This document shows positions 47,691-59,330 of a stretch of 64,000 nt of DNA, piece by piece. Position 1 is the first letter of the stretch; each line of letters opens with the position of its first letter. The translations under genes and the position numbers were made by a program. Source of the stretch: Pipra filicauda (taxonomy: Eukaryota > Chordata > Aves > Passeriformes > Pipridae); NCBI RefSeq assembly GCF_003945595.2, contig NW_024104668.1, positions 186,001 through 250,000 of the forward strand. Reading direction: 5' to 3'. A model generated the notes under the pieces. The model saw nothing but the letters and a program-made list of their open reading frames with translations, was not told the DNA's origin and made no database searches.

Positions 47691-48199
47691 CTTTTTTTCC
47701 CCTTTGTCCGCTGCATGGAGCTATTGCCTGTATCTACTGTGATCATACAGTCTCCTTGAATGCTGTTTTTGACTAAAATAGAGCTGTACTTCTCCCATCT
47801 ACCCACTACTCTCATCAAGAATACTTGTGGCAGCCTAGAGGACTATCCATGTTTTATCTATCTGAACTCTTGGGCAGGTTTTTACCGTGCATGGGGTGTT
47901 AATCTGGAAAGAAAGGTGTATCTGGAAAGATGTTTGTTTGTTTGTTTGTTTTAGGATCTTTCTGGATATATAGTTGTTTATGCCAAATTAATACATAATA
48001 TAATTATTAGAGCTGCCAGGCTATGAAGTAAATTTTGGGGGTTTTGTTACATTTTACCTAGTTCTTTAGGTGGTGCCCATCATCTGGGCTTTACAGAGTA
48101 GATCAGGATAATTCTTCTTGCACTGCATGGAGAACTTCAGGATGTTGCAAAGAGTGAGTGCGTAAGTGTGTGTAGATATGTTACTATTGTAATGTTAAG
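47691..48199. other. Spacer with (TTTG)n
   Basis: Contains a (TTTG)n run at 47932-47951. Nothing else recognised. Confidence 0.5.
47932..47951 (+). repeat. (TTTG)n microsatellite
   Basis: About five GTTT units. Confidence 0.85.
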
Positions 48200-48655
48200 A
48201 TCCTTCAGTGTGTCCAAAATAGGAACAAAGATGGCAAAAGGGCATGAAGAAATGTCCTAAAGGAGCAGCCAAGAACTTTAGGCTTTTCTAGTTTGGAGAA
48301 AAGGAGATTGAGGGGCAACTTCATTGCTCTCTACAGCTTCCTGGAGAGGGGAAGGGAAGCAGGAGGTGCTGAGATCTTTCTGCCTGATATCCCATGACAA
48401 GATATATGGGAGTAGTTCAAAGCTGTGCCAAGGGAGGTGTATACCTCCCTTGAAGCATTTCTTCACCCAAAGGATGGTCAAACACCAGAATAGTCTCCTA
48501 GAGAGGTGGTTGACACCTCAAGCCTGCCAGTGTTTAAGAGACAGTCAAACAATGCCCAACGCGCTTTAGCTTTTGATCAGCCCTGAAGAGGTTAGGCAGT
48601 TGGACTAGATGACCATTGCAGGTCCCTTCCAACTAATACTCTATTCTGTTCTAAG
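48200..48655 (+). mobile_element. CR1 LINE, 5'-truncated, plus strand
   Basis: ORF2 C-terminal DNA (GGAGAAAAGGAGATTGAGGG, CTCTCTACAGCTTCCTGGAG) leads to the 3' UTR hallmark GGACTAGATGACCATTGCAG and GTCCCTTCCAAC. The reading frame is broken. Confidence 0.88.
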
Positions 48656-51644
48656 CAGAGGAAGATTTATAATTGTCGAAGTACAGAGTAGGAACATAAT
48701 ATAAATATTCAGTATACTGGTTTTGTTGAAGCACAGTCAAGATCCATCCATAAGTGTTTTATAGAAAGAGTAAATAGAAAACCCAGCTGTGATAGTTGCT
48801 TGCCCAGTGTCTTGTGGTCAGCACAGTTGCAGATACTATAGTAGTGTTTGGTGTAGCTGCCTGAATTTTAGCCTTGACAGTCAAGGATGTGCTATCTCGT
48901 GCTATGGCTGCTGTGATTACCTTTAGAGCTCTTGGGACACACAGATGACCTGGAAATCATTTTTCATTGCAACTTGCTGGACCAAAAGAGATGGATTAGA
49001 AGGGGCTGCAATTGGGTTGTTCGCCTTATATTGTTTGATGCAAAGACAACACCAGAATTTTACAAAATATTTTAGAATATGCCATCACATAAACCAAGTT
49101 GTTGCAGATGTTGTTGTGGTCTAATTTCCATGAAGGTGAGATGGTTTCAGACACTTCTGGATGGAAGATTTTCCTAGATAGTAGGTAATATAATATTGCC
49201 CCATTTTCTGATGGTGTTAATTGAATATATCTATACAAATATCTCTCTTAAAACCTCATACAGATTGATAATGATGATTACAACATATCTTTCTAATTGG
49301 AACTATGGCTAACCCCCAAAAGGAGCATAAGTGATGTCATATTGCATATCACACTTCTTCATGGACAGATTTATCTGATACCTGCTTACAGCTAAGATGA
49401 AATGGAAAAAAAATTGCAAATGTTTTAGTATACCCATTTGTTAGAAGTTGGTGAAACAAATCTATTGCTGTGGAAACAAGATTCATTTTTTAATAAGCCA
49501 TGGCACAGGGCTAATTTAAACTAATCTGATAAAAATAATTAAGGAAGAGAAGATTTTAGGTTACATACTCAGCAGGAATACCTGTGTGCTTCTTAGTATT
49601 TTACAGCCCCTTCAGTGGGAGGTGGCTAACTTGATACTCCAGGTGTTGTGATTTGTGTTTGTCATGCTGTGTGTCTTTGGGAATTGAAATATTTGTCCAT
49701 GCCACTGAACCAACAGAGATGGATTTTTCTCATTAACTGAATCCCAATAAGTCAATCATTGTAGACTTTTGAAATGGATCCGTGTATTTGGTGTTTATTA
49801 TTCATTCCACCTAGGAAAAGCCTTAAGCTAATCATATTTTAATGACCTAAGAGACTTCAGGGGAACTATAATTAATATTCAGAAAATAGTCTATATTTTC
49901 TTCTGGAATGTGCAGTTTAATTAAAGGAATCAAACTGAAAAACAAAACAGTTTTAAAATAGGTTATTTTCAATTGAAATCTCTTAGTGGAGCAAGTTATC
50001 TCAATAAAATAAAGAAGTTGTTTCTGAAAATTGAATACAGACCTAGTCATTAAAACCCTTTAGCATCTAAAAATAACTTTTGTTTTTATATGTTCTTTTT
50101 TCCTGCAGTTCCAAGTTTTTAAGTTAAAGGGTTAGAAAAAGTCATATTAGTTTTCATTCAGTTTGCAAGGAAATGATTTATGATTATACAGATTTTAATA
50201 AAGAACTCACATGAGTTTTTAATAGGTTGTGAAAAGTATTTGTTGTATATGGTATATACCCTAAATTTATCTTTATAGAACAACTGTTTCTTGTATCTTG
50301 TATTATTGTAGGTTTCTACTCCTATATTGGAGCACATCTGCACTTTACCATGCAATACAACAGAGAGACCCAGCCTCTGGTCTGTTGACATGAACTGTGT
50401 CTGTAATTTGAAGTCCACAGCAGCATTATGCCATGCCTTAGTTAATTAACCATGAATGGCAGGTATAACTAGCCCAAAACTGATGTCATGCCAATGGAGT
50501 TTTTTTGCTAATAGGAATCAGAGGTAGTATTTTCCCAGTTCACTGTACCGTGTAGACTTCACCATCTCGAATTGATCTTAGCATTGGGTTTAATCTATGT
50601 TTTGCTGTGCGATGAAAAAGTTAATAAGAGAGTAGCTTAATGTTGAATATACTGAATGCTCAGCTCAGTGAAGTTAGAATGGTGATCTAACTTTATCTGA
50701 TGTGCATATAAAACATGACAACTGTTAGCTACCTGATAGACATTTATGTAATTTTAAATTGGTCATAGTATAGAACAACTCAAAGAAATTCCACCCAATA
50801 TCTGATCTCATTTCTGACCATGAAATTATTCTCACCAAATATTGAAATCACAGGAGGTAATATATTTTAGTTAATCGTAGACTACTTAGGGCTTTTATTC
50901 TAAATTTGAGAAAAAAGAGGGAGTAACATGCAGTTGTTAGGAAAATAGATTTACCCACAAAAGCTCAAGATAGTTTTCATAATATATTTTACATTCAGAG
51001 GAACATGAATCCAAATGTATTGGATTGCAGGTTCCTGATAATCTATTAGAGGTACCAAAACTAGATCTATGATACTGAACTTTTAACAGTCATGTGACCA
51101 AAATTTCCAAGCGTGTTATGAATTGTGTAATGTAATCATTACTGGAAATTTTTGGCTGAGAAATGGTGAGCGAAAAGATCTGAAAGACACTTACCTTTAT
51201 TCAGTGTAACTGACTGTTGCTTAATGTTCTGTTCTACTGCTGAATTCTGTACAGATTGAGAGGCATTAAAACCACTAATGACTGATAGAAATATTACACT
51301 TTTTAAAAAAAATTGGTGTGGTGTACAATAACCTCTGCCAAGTAGTTTTCTTTTTTCTTTTACTTTATTTGCTTTCTGAGACCATCATACTTGGCTTCCA
51401 TTTGAAGAACAACCCTATGCCATAACCAGAAAGACATTGCTAGAATTTGTTTCCAGTATTTCTAACTTGACTACAGAATTTTCAAGCTGTAATAAAACAG
51501 ATTCCAAGGTCACAAACCATGGGTGTATTTGATACTATAGTTTCAGATTACATACTGCCTAGGTGTCCTGGGAAATGTTGTAGTTATCAGAGAGAGAAAA
51601 AGACCTGCTGAGTGACTGAAATCTTGAATGAATCTGGTCTTTTT
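48656..51644. other. Non-coding stretch
   Basis: About 3 kb with no element recognised. Confidence 0.5.
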
Positions 51645-52504
51645 ATTTCACAGAACCATTGAATGGGTAAGGTTGGAAGAGACCATAGTGGGCCATCTTG
51701 TCCAATGTCCCTGCTCAAAGCAGGGCCATCATAGATCACATTGCACCGATTTGCATCTATACGGTTCTTGAATATCTCCAGTGATGGAAACTCCGCAACC
51801 TCTGTGGACAATCTGTTCCAGTGCATGGTCACCTGCACAGTAAAGTTCTTTGTCATCTTCAGGTGTAACTTCCTGTGTATCAGTTTCTGGGTGTTTCCTC
51901 TTGTCCCATTACTTGGCATCACTGAAAAGAGCCTGGGTCCATCTTCTTGGCACCTTCCCTTCAGAGATTTATATACAGTGATCAGGTCCCTTCTCAGTTG
52001 TCTCTCTATGAGACTGAACAGGTCCAGTTCCCTCAGCCTTTCCCCATAAGAGAGGTGCCCCAGCCCCTTACTCATCTTTGTCGCCCTCTGCTGGACTTGC
52101 TCCAAGAGCTCCATGTCTCTCTTATACTGAGGAGCCCAAAAGTGGGCACAGCATTCCAAATGTGGACTCACTTGGGCTGAATAGAGGGGTGGGATCACCT
52201 CCCTTGACCTGCTGGCAATGTTCTTCCTTATGCACCCCAGTATACCATTGGCTTTCTTGGCCACAAGGACACATTGGTGGTTCATGGACAGTCTGTTGTC
52301 CATCAGGATCCCCAGCTCCTTCTCTGCAGAGCTACTTTCCCAAAGGTCAGTCCCCAGCCTGTCCTGGTACCTGGGGTTATTCTTCCCCTGGGGCAGAATC
52401 TCGCATTTGTCTTTGTTGAATTTCAGGTAGTTCCTCTCTGCCCATCTCTCCAGCCTGTTGAGTTCCTTCTGAAGGGTAGCACAGCACCCTGGGGTATGAG
52501 CCAC
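51587..52504 (-). pseudogene. CR1 ORF2 C-terminal fragment, 305 codons open
   Basis: Residues 1 to about 245 follow CR1 ORF2: LNRLERWAERNYLKFNKDKC, LGCIRKNIASRSREV, SPHLECCAHFWAPQYKRDME, QQRATKMSKGLGHLSYGERL and FPSLEIFKNRID. This is the region after the reverse transcriptase catalytic core. The remaining 60 or so codons run through the 3' UTR and into host flank because the usual stop is not met. The N-terminal endonuclease and catalytic RT boxes are missing, so the product could not retrotranspose. It is the longest open frame in the window. Confidence 0.85.
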
Positions 52505-52515
52505 TCCTCCCAGCT
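51645..52515 (-). mobile_element. CR1 LINE, 5'-truncated, well preserved, minus strand
   Basis: The 3' end at about 51645 (CACAGAACCATTGAATGGGT, an eroded octamer tail) precedes 0.87 kb of nearly uninterrupted ORF2. The truncation point near 52515 lies just after the FADD box region. Good conservation of the reading frame suggests a relatively young copy. Confidence 0.9.
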
Positions 52516-52899
52516 TTCTTCTCTTTTGTTCTCTGTAGTATTTAGGCTGTGAATTATTTATGTGTTGTTTTGTTTCCCATTATTATTTTCATTTAAATAT
52601 TTGGTCTTATTTTCCATCACTGTGATTTAGGAACTGAGAAGAAAGTGTGACTAGGTTTGATTTGTAGGATTATGCAAGTCCACTATCCTTAAAAGGAAAT
52701 CTTTATCTTGTAGGTATTTTTAACTCTGTGAATAAGCCTCTTGATGAAAATAAAAATGATTTCTCACAAAAGTTATTTAAAGCAGCTTTCTGATCTTCAC
52801 TCTTACTCCCATTTGATGAGGTAAAGGAAACCTGGAGATGCACAAATAAACAGATGATGTTGGATGCATGCACTTTAATTTAAACCAAGTAAATGAACA
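52516..52899. other. Spacer
   Basis: Nothing recognised. Confidence 0.45.
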
Positions 52900-52905
52900 A
52901 ACAAA
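52900..52905 (+). repeat. 5' TSD of solo LTR
   Basis: AACAAA, repeated exactly at 53442-53447. Confidence 0.75.
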
Positions 52906-53441
52906 TGTTGGATCTCAAAATATAATATCTGCAGAAAGAGATTTGAATGGTCTTTGCAAAAAGCCATGGGTTACAGAAGCTGGGAAAAACCTTCTGCATT
53001 GACTTCATCACTGTGGATTCTTCCTACCTTCTCCAGCAGAATGTGAAGAGACTCTTTGCATGATGTTATCACATGCCCTGCCCAAATCAGAGAGTCCGTA
53101 CCCTGATCTCATCAAACCTGTGCAGAAGATTTATTGTGCCTTATCTCTTTGTGTTCCCTGGATCCTTGCATTCTGTAAACACAAATACCTTTTTTCTCTT
53201 GTAATTCCCCCAAGATAAAATAGGTTTTCCTCTATGATGTATGTGTAAGACCCCAGATTTGTTAACCTGGTTTTTTCCCTTATGTCATCCCCTGAAACCC
53301 CCTGTTTGTAATAAATTGTAACAGTTACAACCCCCTGTTGAATATGTAAACCCCTGGGTCATATATACCAGTTGTGTGTACGAATAAAGCATTCCAGTTT
53401 TCTGCCTCCGCTGTGATCGTTGTAGTTATTGACTTGCTACA
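52906..53441 (+). mobile_element. Solo LTR, 536 bp, ERVK-type, plus strand
   Basis: The ends are TGTTGGATCTC and CTTGCTACA with a perfect 6-bp TSD AACAAA, matching the class II duplication length. ATATATA at 53361-53367 and AATAAA at 53383-53388 sit 22 bp apart, followed by a 50-bp R-U5 (CATTCCAGTTTTCTGCC and onward). U3 is therefore about 450 bp. No internal sequence remains. Confidence 0.8.
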
Positions 53442-53447
53442 AACAAA
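53442..53447 (+). repeat. 3' TSD of solo LTR
   Basis: AACAAA, matching 52900-52905. Confidence 0.75.
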
Positions 53448-54774
53448 TAAACAGAAATTAAACACTTCAGATCTCTTTCCAGCGGTCACATCTGACAGGG
53501 TAAAAATGATGACTGGAAAAATGTTTATTCATTTGCTTTCACCATGTGATAGATACACTCCTGAAAGGAAAGAACTGAGAAACTGTATGTAAAAGGCTCA
53601 ACAATACTATTGTGGCTTCAGAGAGACGAGGGGTTTGTAGGTACTTGAGCAGTCTTTCCTTCCACTTAAGGCTTTAACCCCAGTCACTGATCTGGAGATA
53701 TGTCTATTACACTTTTACATACTACATTAAGGAGTATGCTATGAAAACACTGCACTGAACCATCAAACGATAATACCTGAGAGAGCACCTCCCTATTATA
53801 TAATGAGAGATTGGCCTCTGAAATTATATAGAGAAACTGACCTTGTGGAGGAGAGCATTTTTATTTACATGTCTACAGAAATCCAACATAAGGGAATAGA
53901 TTTCAGCATTCAGTGCTATTGCCTAGCGAAAGGCAGCCCTAACTGCTGCTGTCTGTAAGGAAGCACAAGTTAATTATTTATTTTCTTCCAGAAAGATGAA
54001 CAGTTAACTATAGCAAGCCACATACTGTTCTTTTATTGCTACAATATCTTGAAAGCTTTAGTTCAGAATATTTTTTCCTATTTACCTATATGACAAACTA
54101 AAGGTGTGATTCTAAAAAAACTAATTCAGAGGAGGTGAAGATAAAACAGGAATTACTTGGGGGAAAAAACCCTAAACCCTAAATCATTAAAGACACATAA
54201 AATACATAATGGGGTGTAGAAAAGTGAGTTTGTAGTTTCCTGACAAAAACAGTTAGAAGATGACTTCAGCAGTTGTCAGGAATTGATACCTAACTGTAAC
54301 AGTGCTGCTCAAAATCAACAAAAAATAATCAGCTGTGACAGTCTTAGATCTTTATATTGGTAATTAATTTAACCAAAAAGATGTACAGTTTCTTTTGATT
54401 CTGAGCTAATGTCAAAAATGATGTGAAAAATGATGCTCGGTGCTTGAAGGAACCAATAATAATGGATTCATGAATCTCTATAAACTCATAAGTATATAAT
54501 AAACTAATAAGCACCTAAGCAAACAGCCAGAATTCTACAAAAGTTGGAGAGTCAAGATCTGACATTGCCTTTTGGCTTAATTTTTTTTCTAGGTGTCATG
54601 AGAAAAGGTGAGATTTTCTCAAAGCCTTGGTGTTTGTTTAGTCTGTCAGTTCCTGAGGAAAGCTGATATCCTTTGTTCCTGAGCAGTCTGTCAGTGTCCT
54701 CTAATAGGGACCCTTCACTAAGCAATTCACTGGATCAGGGACTAGTTTGACTGACTTGTTCAGGGTTACCCTGC
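53448..54774. other. Non-coding stretch
   Basis: Nothing recognised apart from two chance CCCTAAA units near 54170. Confidence 0.5.
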
Positions 54775-55500
54775 ACATCAGTGTATGCTGGGGACAACCT
54801 AGCTGTAAAGCATCTTGGTAGAGAGGGTCTGGAGGTTCTGTTAGTCACCCAATTTAAACATAAGCCAACAAATGTGCCCTTGCCACAAAGAGAGGGTCAA
54901 CGGTATCCTGGGTTGCATGAGACTATATACTGTCTGCAGGCTGAGGGAGGCGATACTTCCATTCTACTCAGCACTGGTGAGACCACATCTGGAGGGCTGT
55001 GTCCAGTTCTGGGCTCTTCAGAACAGGAAGGACAAGGACATACTGGAGACTGTCCAGCAAAGGACCAGAAAGATGATGAAGGGACTGGAGCATTTCTCAT
55101 CAAGAAAAACAGAGCTGGGACTGTTCAACCAGGAGAAGAGAGGCTCAGTTGGGATCTTATAAATGTATACAAATACCTGAAGGGAGGGCACAAAGGCGAC
55201 AGAGCCAAGTTCTTTTTTGAGATGTCCAGTGGCAGGACCAGAGATAATGGGTGCAAACTGGAACACAGGAGGTTTCCTCTGAACAGCAGGAAACACTTTT
55301 ATACTGAGGGTCTTTTATAAGGGCACTGTACAGATTTCCCAGACAGCTAGTGGGGTCTCCCTGCTAGAAGGCATTCAAAATCCACCTGGGTACGATCCTG
55401 GTCAGCCAGATCTAGGGGGCCCTGCTTTAGCAGGAGGGGTTCCACCAGATGACCTCCAGAGGTCCCTTCCAATCTCAGTAATTTTGTGACTCTGTGATGC
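54775..55500 (+). mobile_element. CR1 LINE, 5'-truncated, plus strand
   Basis: Runs from CTGGGGACAACCTAGCTGTA to the 3' end AATTTTGTGACTCTGTGATG, covering the ORF2 C-terminus and 3' UTR (GATGACCTCCAGAGGTCCCT). Confidence 0.9.
54781..55320 (+). pseudogene. CR1 ORF2 C-terminal remnant, frameshifted
   Basis: The ORF2 protein is split between two frames. One (54872-55162) carries NGILGCMRLYTVCRLREAIL and VRPHLEGCVQFWALQNRKDK. The other (54781-55320) picks up DLINVYKYLKGG and SGRTRDNGCKLEHRRFPLN. At least one +1/-1 shift near 55100-55150 separates them. Confidence 0.8.
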
Positions 55501-58500
55501 CAATAAGCATTAACCCTTTTTCCTACAAATACACCTGAGAGTTTATCCTAAGCTTATTTTTTATTCTGCTTTTGGGTTGGCTATATTAATATCTTATTTT
55601 GGGAGGTGTTTGATGTTCTGGGTTTATTTAATAGCTGTTTTTATAGTTAAGTAAAAAGAGCAGAGAAGATGTAAAACTATTTATACTATTCACCATCCAA
55701 ACACTTTGGCATTATGAAATTCAATGCTGTATTTCTTTAGAGCAGCAGTAGATGTCTTGATGAACCAAATATTTTAAATACTTCCACCATTAAAATTATT
55801 TTGAGACTTTGTACTTTCTGCCTTTGCTAACTGTAAAATTGGAGCCTAAGAGAAATGAAGATATTCTCTGCATAGCAATTTATTCCTTCATTCTATGTAA
55901 AAATACCTCCTATAATGCTAGTGAAATTTAAGACCCAGTGTACACTCAGCAATTCATAGTTACATATAGGTCATATGTAACTATGATAGAAACCTATGCA
56001 TTTCTATCATTTGAAGGTTAAATTTTGATCTTTGAACACATGATTTGCATATGTGATGTAGTCTGTGCACTTTTGAAATTTTGGTGTGTATTTCACTTTT
56101 CCCCTATAAAGACCTTGGCTTGCACTGCCACTGAGTAGAGACTGTAGGCAAACAGCTGGGTCAGAATTAAGACTGTGTGTTTCACTGTTATTTTTAAGCT
56201 GGCCAGAAAATTATTTTTTTATTTGCTTATTGTTAACCTGAACTATTGGATGAGTTTGGAACTGTATTAAAAATAAACTTAATAAGGGGTTTATTATTTT
56301 GCTATTTTTATTTTGTAAGCTTGCATTGTCCATGATCAGGTGAGTCACCAGCAAAAGTGATAACCTGTAGATGCTTAGTTTCACAACTAATGGTGTTTTA
56401 TCTTTCATGTAGTCATATTTGTTTCATGATAATTACTCATAACTCCAGAGCATGAATTTCTAGGAAAAGTATGAAAAGACACTGTAAAATTATAGAATGG
56501 AGAGTATAGTGCTAATGAAAATCTGATTCTGAGCCATGTAATGGTAGTAAGTGAAGAATTCAGAATGTTCTTTTTCTTTGTCTGATACTGATATGAACTG
56601 TATTATATGTGCAAGCTTATTTTACAAAAATGGTATAAGGAAATGTACGAGAGGAAATACTGAAGGCATTGGTCGACAGGGATTCTGTTTTATCAGCTGC
56701 AGACAATCTTTTTGGAAAGTGTCAGTCAGCTGTCCTGAGTTTGATATGGATTTTCTGCCTTGTATCAAATGATTGATATTATTGCATTGATAGAGGATTT
56801 GAAAATTTGCCCCATGTCTTTCAAACATGCATACATCTTCAGTTCTACCAAGACATTTTTCTTTTCTGTGTATACCCAGGCAGCTGTATACAGACACAGA
56901 TTCCTCCATCTATGCTATGAACCATTCAGATATGGGTCAGCTCTCAGGTACACTGAACAACCACATATATGTGAACTTTTCTTCCCACTTCGTGATGTGC
57001 TGCTGATCTGAAAGGGGGGATAAGGCCTTGGAATCCTTCCCAACCTATATCTCTGCACAGTTTCTTTTTGTCTATACATTTGTCTGTCACTTGAAGAATT
57101 TCTCAGTACTTCTTGGTAACCACGGAAGCTTAAAGCCTGTTAAATACAAAACCACAATGCAAAGTAATCCACTGCCATCTTTTTAAATATGCCAAGAATT
57201 CATTTTCTTAAAACTTCATGTCAAAAGATTGCTTTTTTACCCTAGTATTCTTCCATACTCTTCCTTTACTGCTCATGAACTTGTAAAATCCAACCTCAGA
57301 ATGATTTACCTCTGTGTTGATGAGCCTTTCAAGAACTTTCAACCTCTGATGGTTAGAAGACTCCTAATACCCCATCTAAGCACACTAACCATAGTATATT
57401 CTATTATCACCCAGAAGATTCTCAGTACAACTCATTGAATCTTAGAATAATTACATCTATAGAAAGCTGTTGAAGCTGGCTCTTACTGAATACAAAAAAG
57501 CTTAATACTCCTAAGTAACAGAAATATATCTCATATCCTGGTTAGTAACTATGCATCATTACAGCTTTTGTATTTATTCCTAGCACGAAATGGTGAGACT
57601 ATTTTAGCATCATGTTTTTCCTCTAATAAGTCTATAAGCTCTTCTCCACGCCAACCTGGTTTAGATAAATCTTGTATTTTTACATATCTACCAGGTGTCT
57701 GTAAAGGATTATCCATGAGGCATTTTTAGTTTTTTGTAGATAAGTACACCTAATTTCCCATTGCTGATTACTTCTCAGTTTTTGCATGTTAGAAACTAAT
57801 TTGAGTTTTTTTCAGTCCAGTCATGATGGTCGCTTGCAGTAGGAGAATCAATCAATATTGCCTTTCTCAAATCTTAGGACGTACATTCTTCTTGTTACTC
57901 TCTAAGTGCGTGAAATTACAGCTTGCAAATTTACACTTCATCTCTTTTCTGTTGGAGGTTTGGGGGGGTGGGTTGTGTGTGTGTGGTTTTTTGTTTGCAT
58001 GTTCATTTGTTTGTAATCTGCAAAGTGATCTAATCACTCTTGAAGGACAGTAATACACTCTTCAGTAGTGATACTGCCTCTGAAATTTACCATTGATAAA
58101 ATTCTTCGTATTGCAGTCACCAGGGAAAATAATAAACAGAATCAGTCTAAAGATGTTAATAAAGAACATCTTTGGTATCTCTTTCATGATAACTTACCTT
58201 TCAATATAACTCCCTTTTTTTGTTTTTGTTTGGTTTGGATATTTTTGTTATTGTTGATTTTCTATTTGGGTAAAGTTGTGAAAGTTGTGAAAGTCAGTTC
58301 TATAAAATCTGATTTTTACAGCATTAAACACTAATTTCCCATGAGGCATTTATAGCAGAGATTCTGCTTAAATTTGGATAAATTTTCATGGATGCATTTC
58401 AGTTGTCTGAGAAGGGTGATAAGACAACAAAGACAAATTTTTATTTTGATAAAACCATATTGATTTTAGTTCACTCCATGTACAATTAACTTTTTCTTTG

Positions 58501-59284
58501 TTATTTCATTTCTGAGTTGTTTTTGAACAGGCTTGTAGTAGTTTAGGCATTGTGCTTTCCTATTTTTCCCCCATAAATACTTCTGATAGTAAGAAGAGTA
58601 GTAGGCTTTCTATCTGTAAGTCCTAGGTTACAACCTCTACATGAATGATTAATTGAAAATTTACTACCAAAATCTATAAAAATCCAAGTTTATAAGTTTT
58701 ATTGCCCTTCAATTTTAACAAAGAAAACTTGATTCTACATTTGATGTAGTAATTTGCATTAGCTTACCCTGAAAGAACTAATTTTCTGCTATTTTGAATT
58801 CCTTAGAAGAGTAAAGTTGAAATATGTTTATGGATATTTATATTTCTGACTTAGATTTTTGTAGCTTATTGGTCCTTATGGAAGCCTCACAATGGAGAGG
58901 AATGAAGAACCAAAGTTATAGCTGAAGACTATGCTGCTTCTCAGGTTAAATTTTGGGAATGCACTGGAAGAGAGATGCCAAATACAGGCTGAATGAATTC
59001 AAAAGAAATCATAGTTTTATAGGGTTGCAGCTGGGGGCAGGGGAAGAATTTGAAAGACTGCTAAAATTTCAAGGCTACACACCACAAGAGAAATTCCTTT
59101 TAAAAGAATGTGGCAATCGAAAAAGAAACACTAAGAAAAGGATATACCTTCTGTTATTATGAGCATAACTCTGTAAGAAATGTCATCCAGAAAATTAACT
59201 GTACCTCCAGCTAAAAACAAAGATGAAGCCAAAGGGAAACAACTCAAATAACTGTTTGCTAGTACAAAGAGTTAGGCATTGGTA
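55501..59284. other. Non-coding stretch
   Basis: Unique-looking sequence. A small G/T-rich patch lies at 57956-57990. No gene or element supported. Confidence 0.5.
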
Positions 59285-59330
59285 AACAAGTGCTTTCAAA
59301 CCCAAACTATTCTGTGATTCTTTCATTCTA
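59285..59330 (+). mobile_element. CR1 3' tail micro-fragment, plus strand
   Basis: CTTTCAAACCCAAACTATTC followed by TGTGATTCTTTCATTC is the last 40-45 bp of a CR1. It is too short to place in a subfamily. Confidence 0.65.

Noticed and set aside
54168..54183. Telomere-like CCCTAAA repeat
   Set aside because: Only two units, and of plant rather than vertebrate type; chance in an A-rich context.
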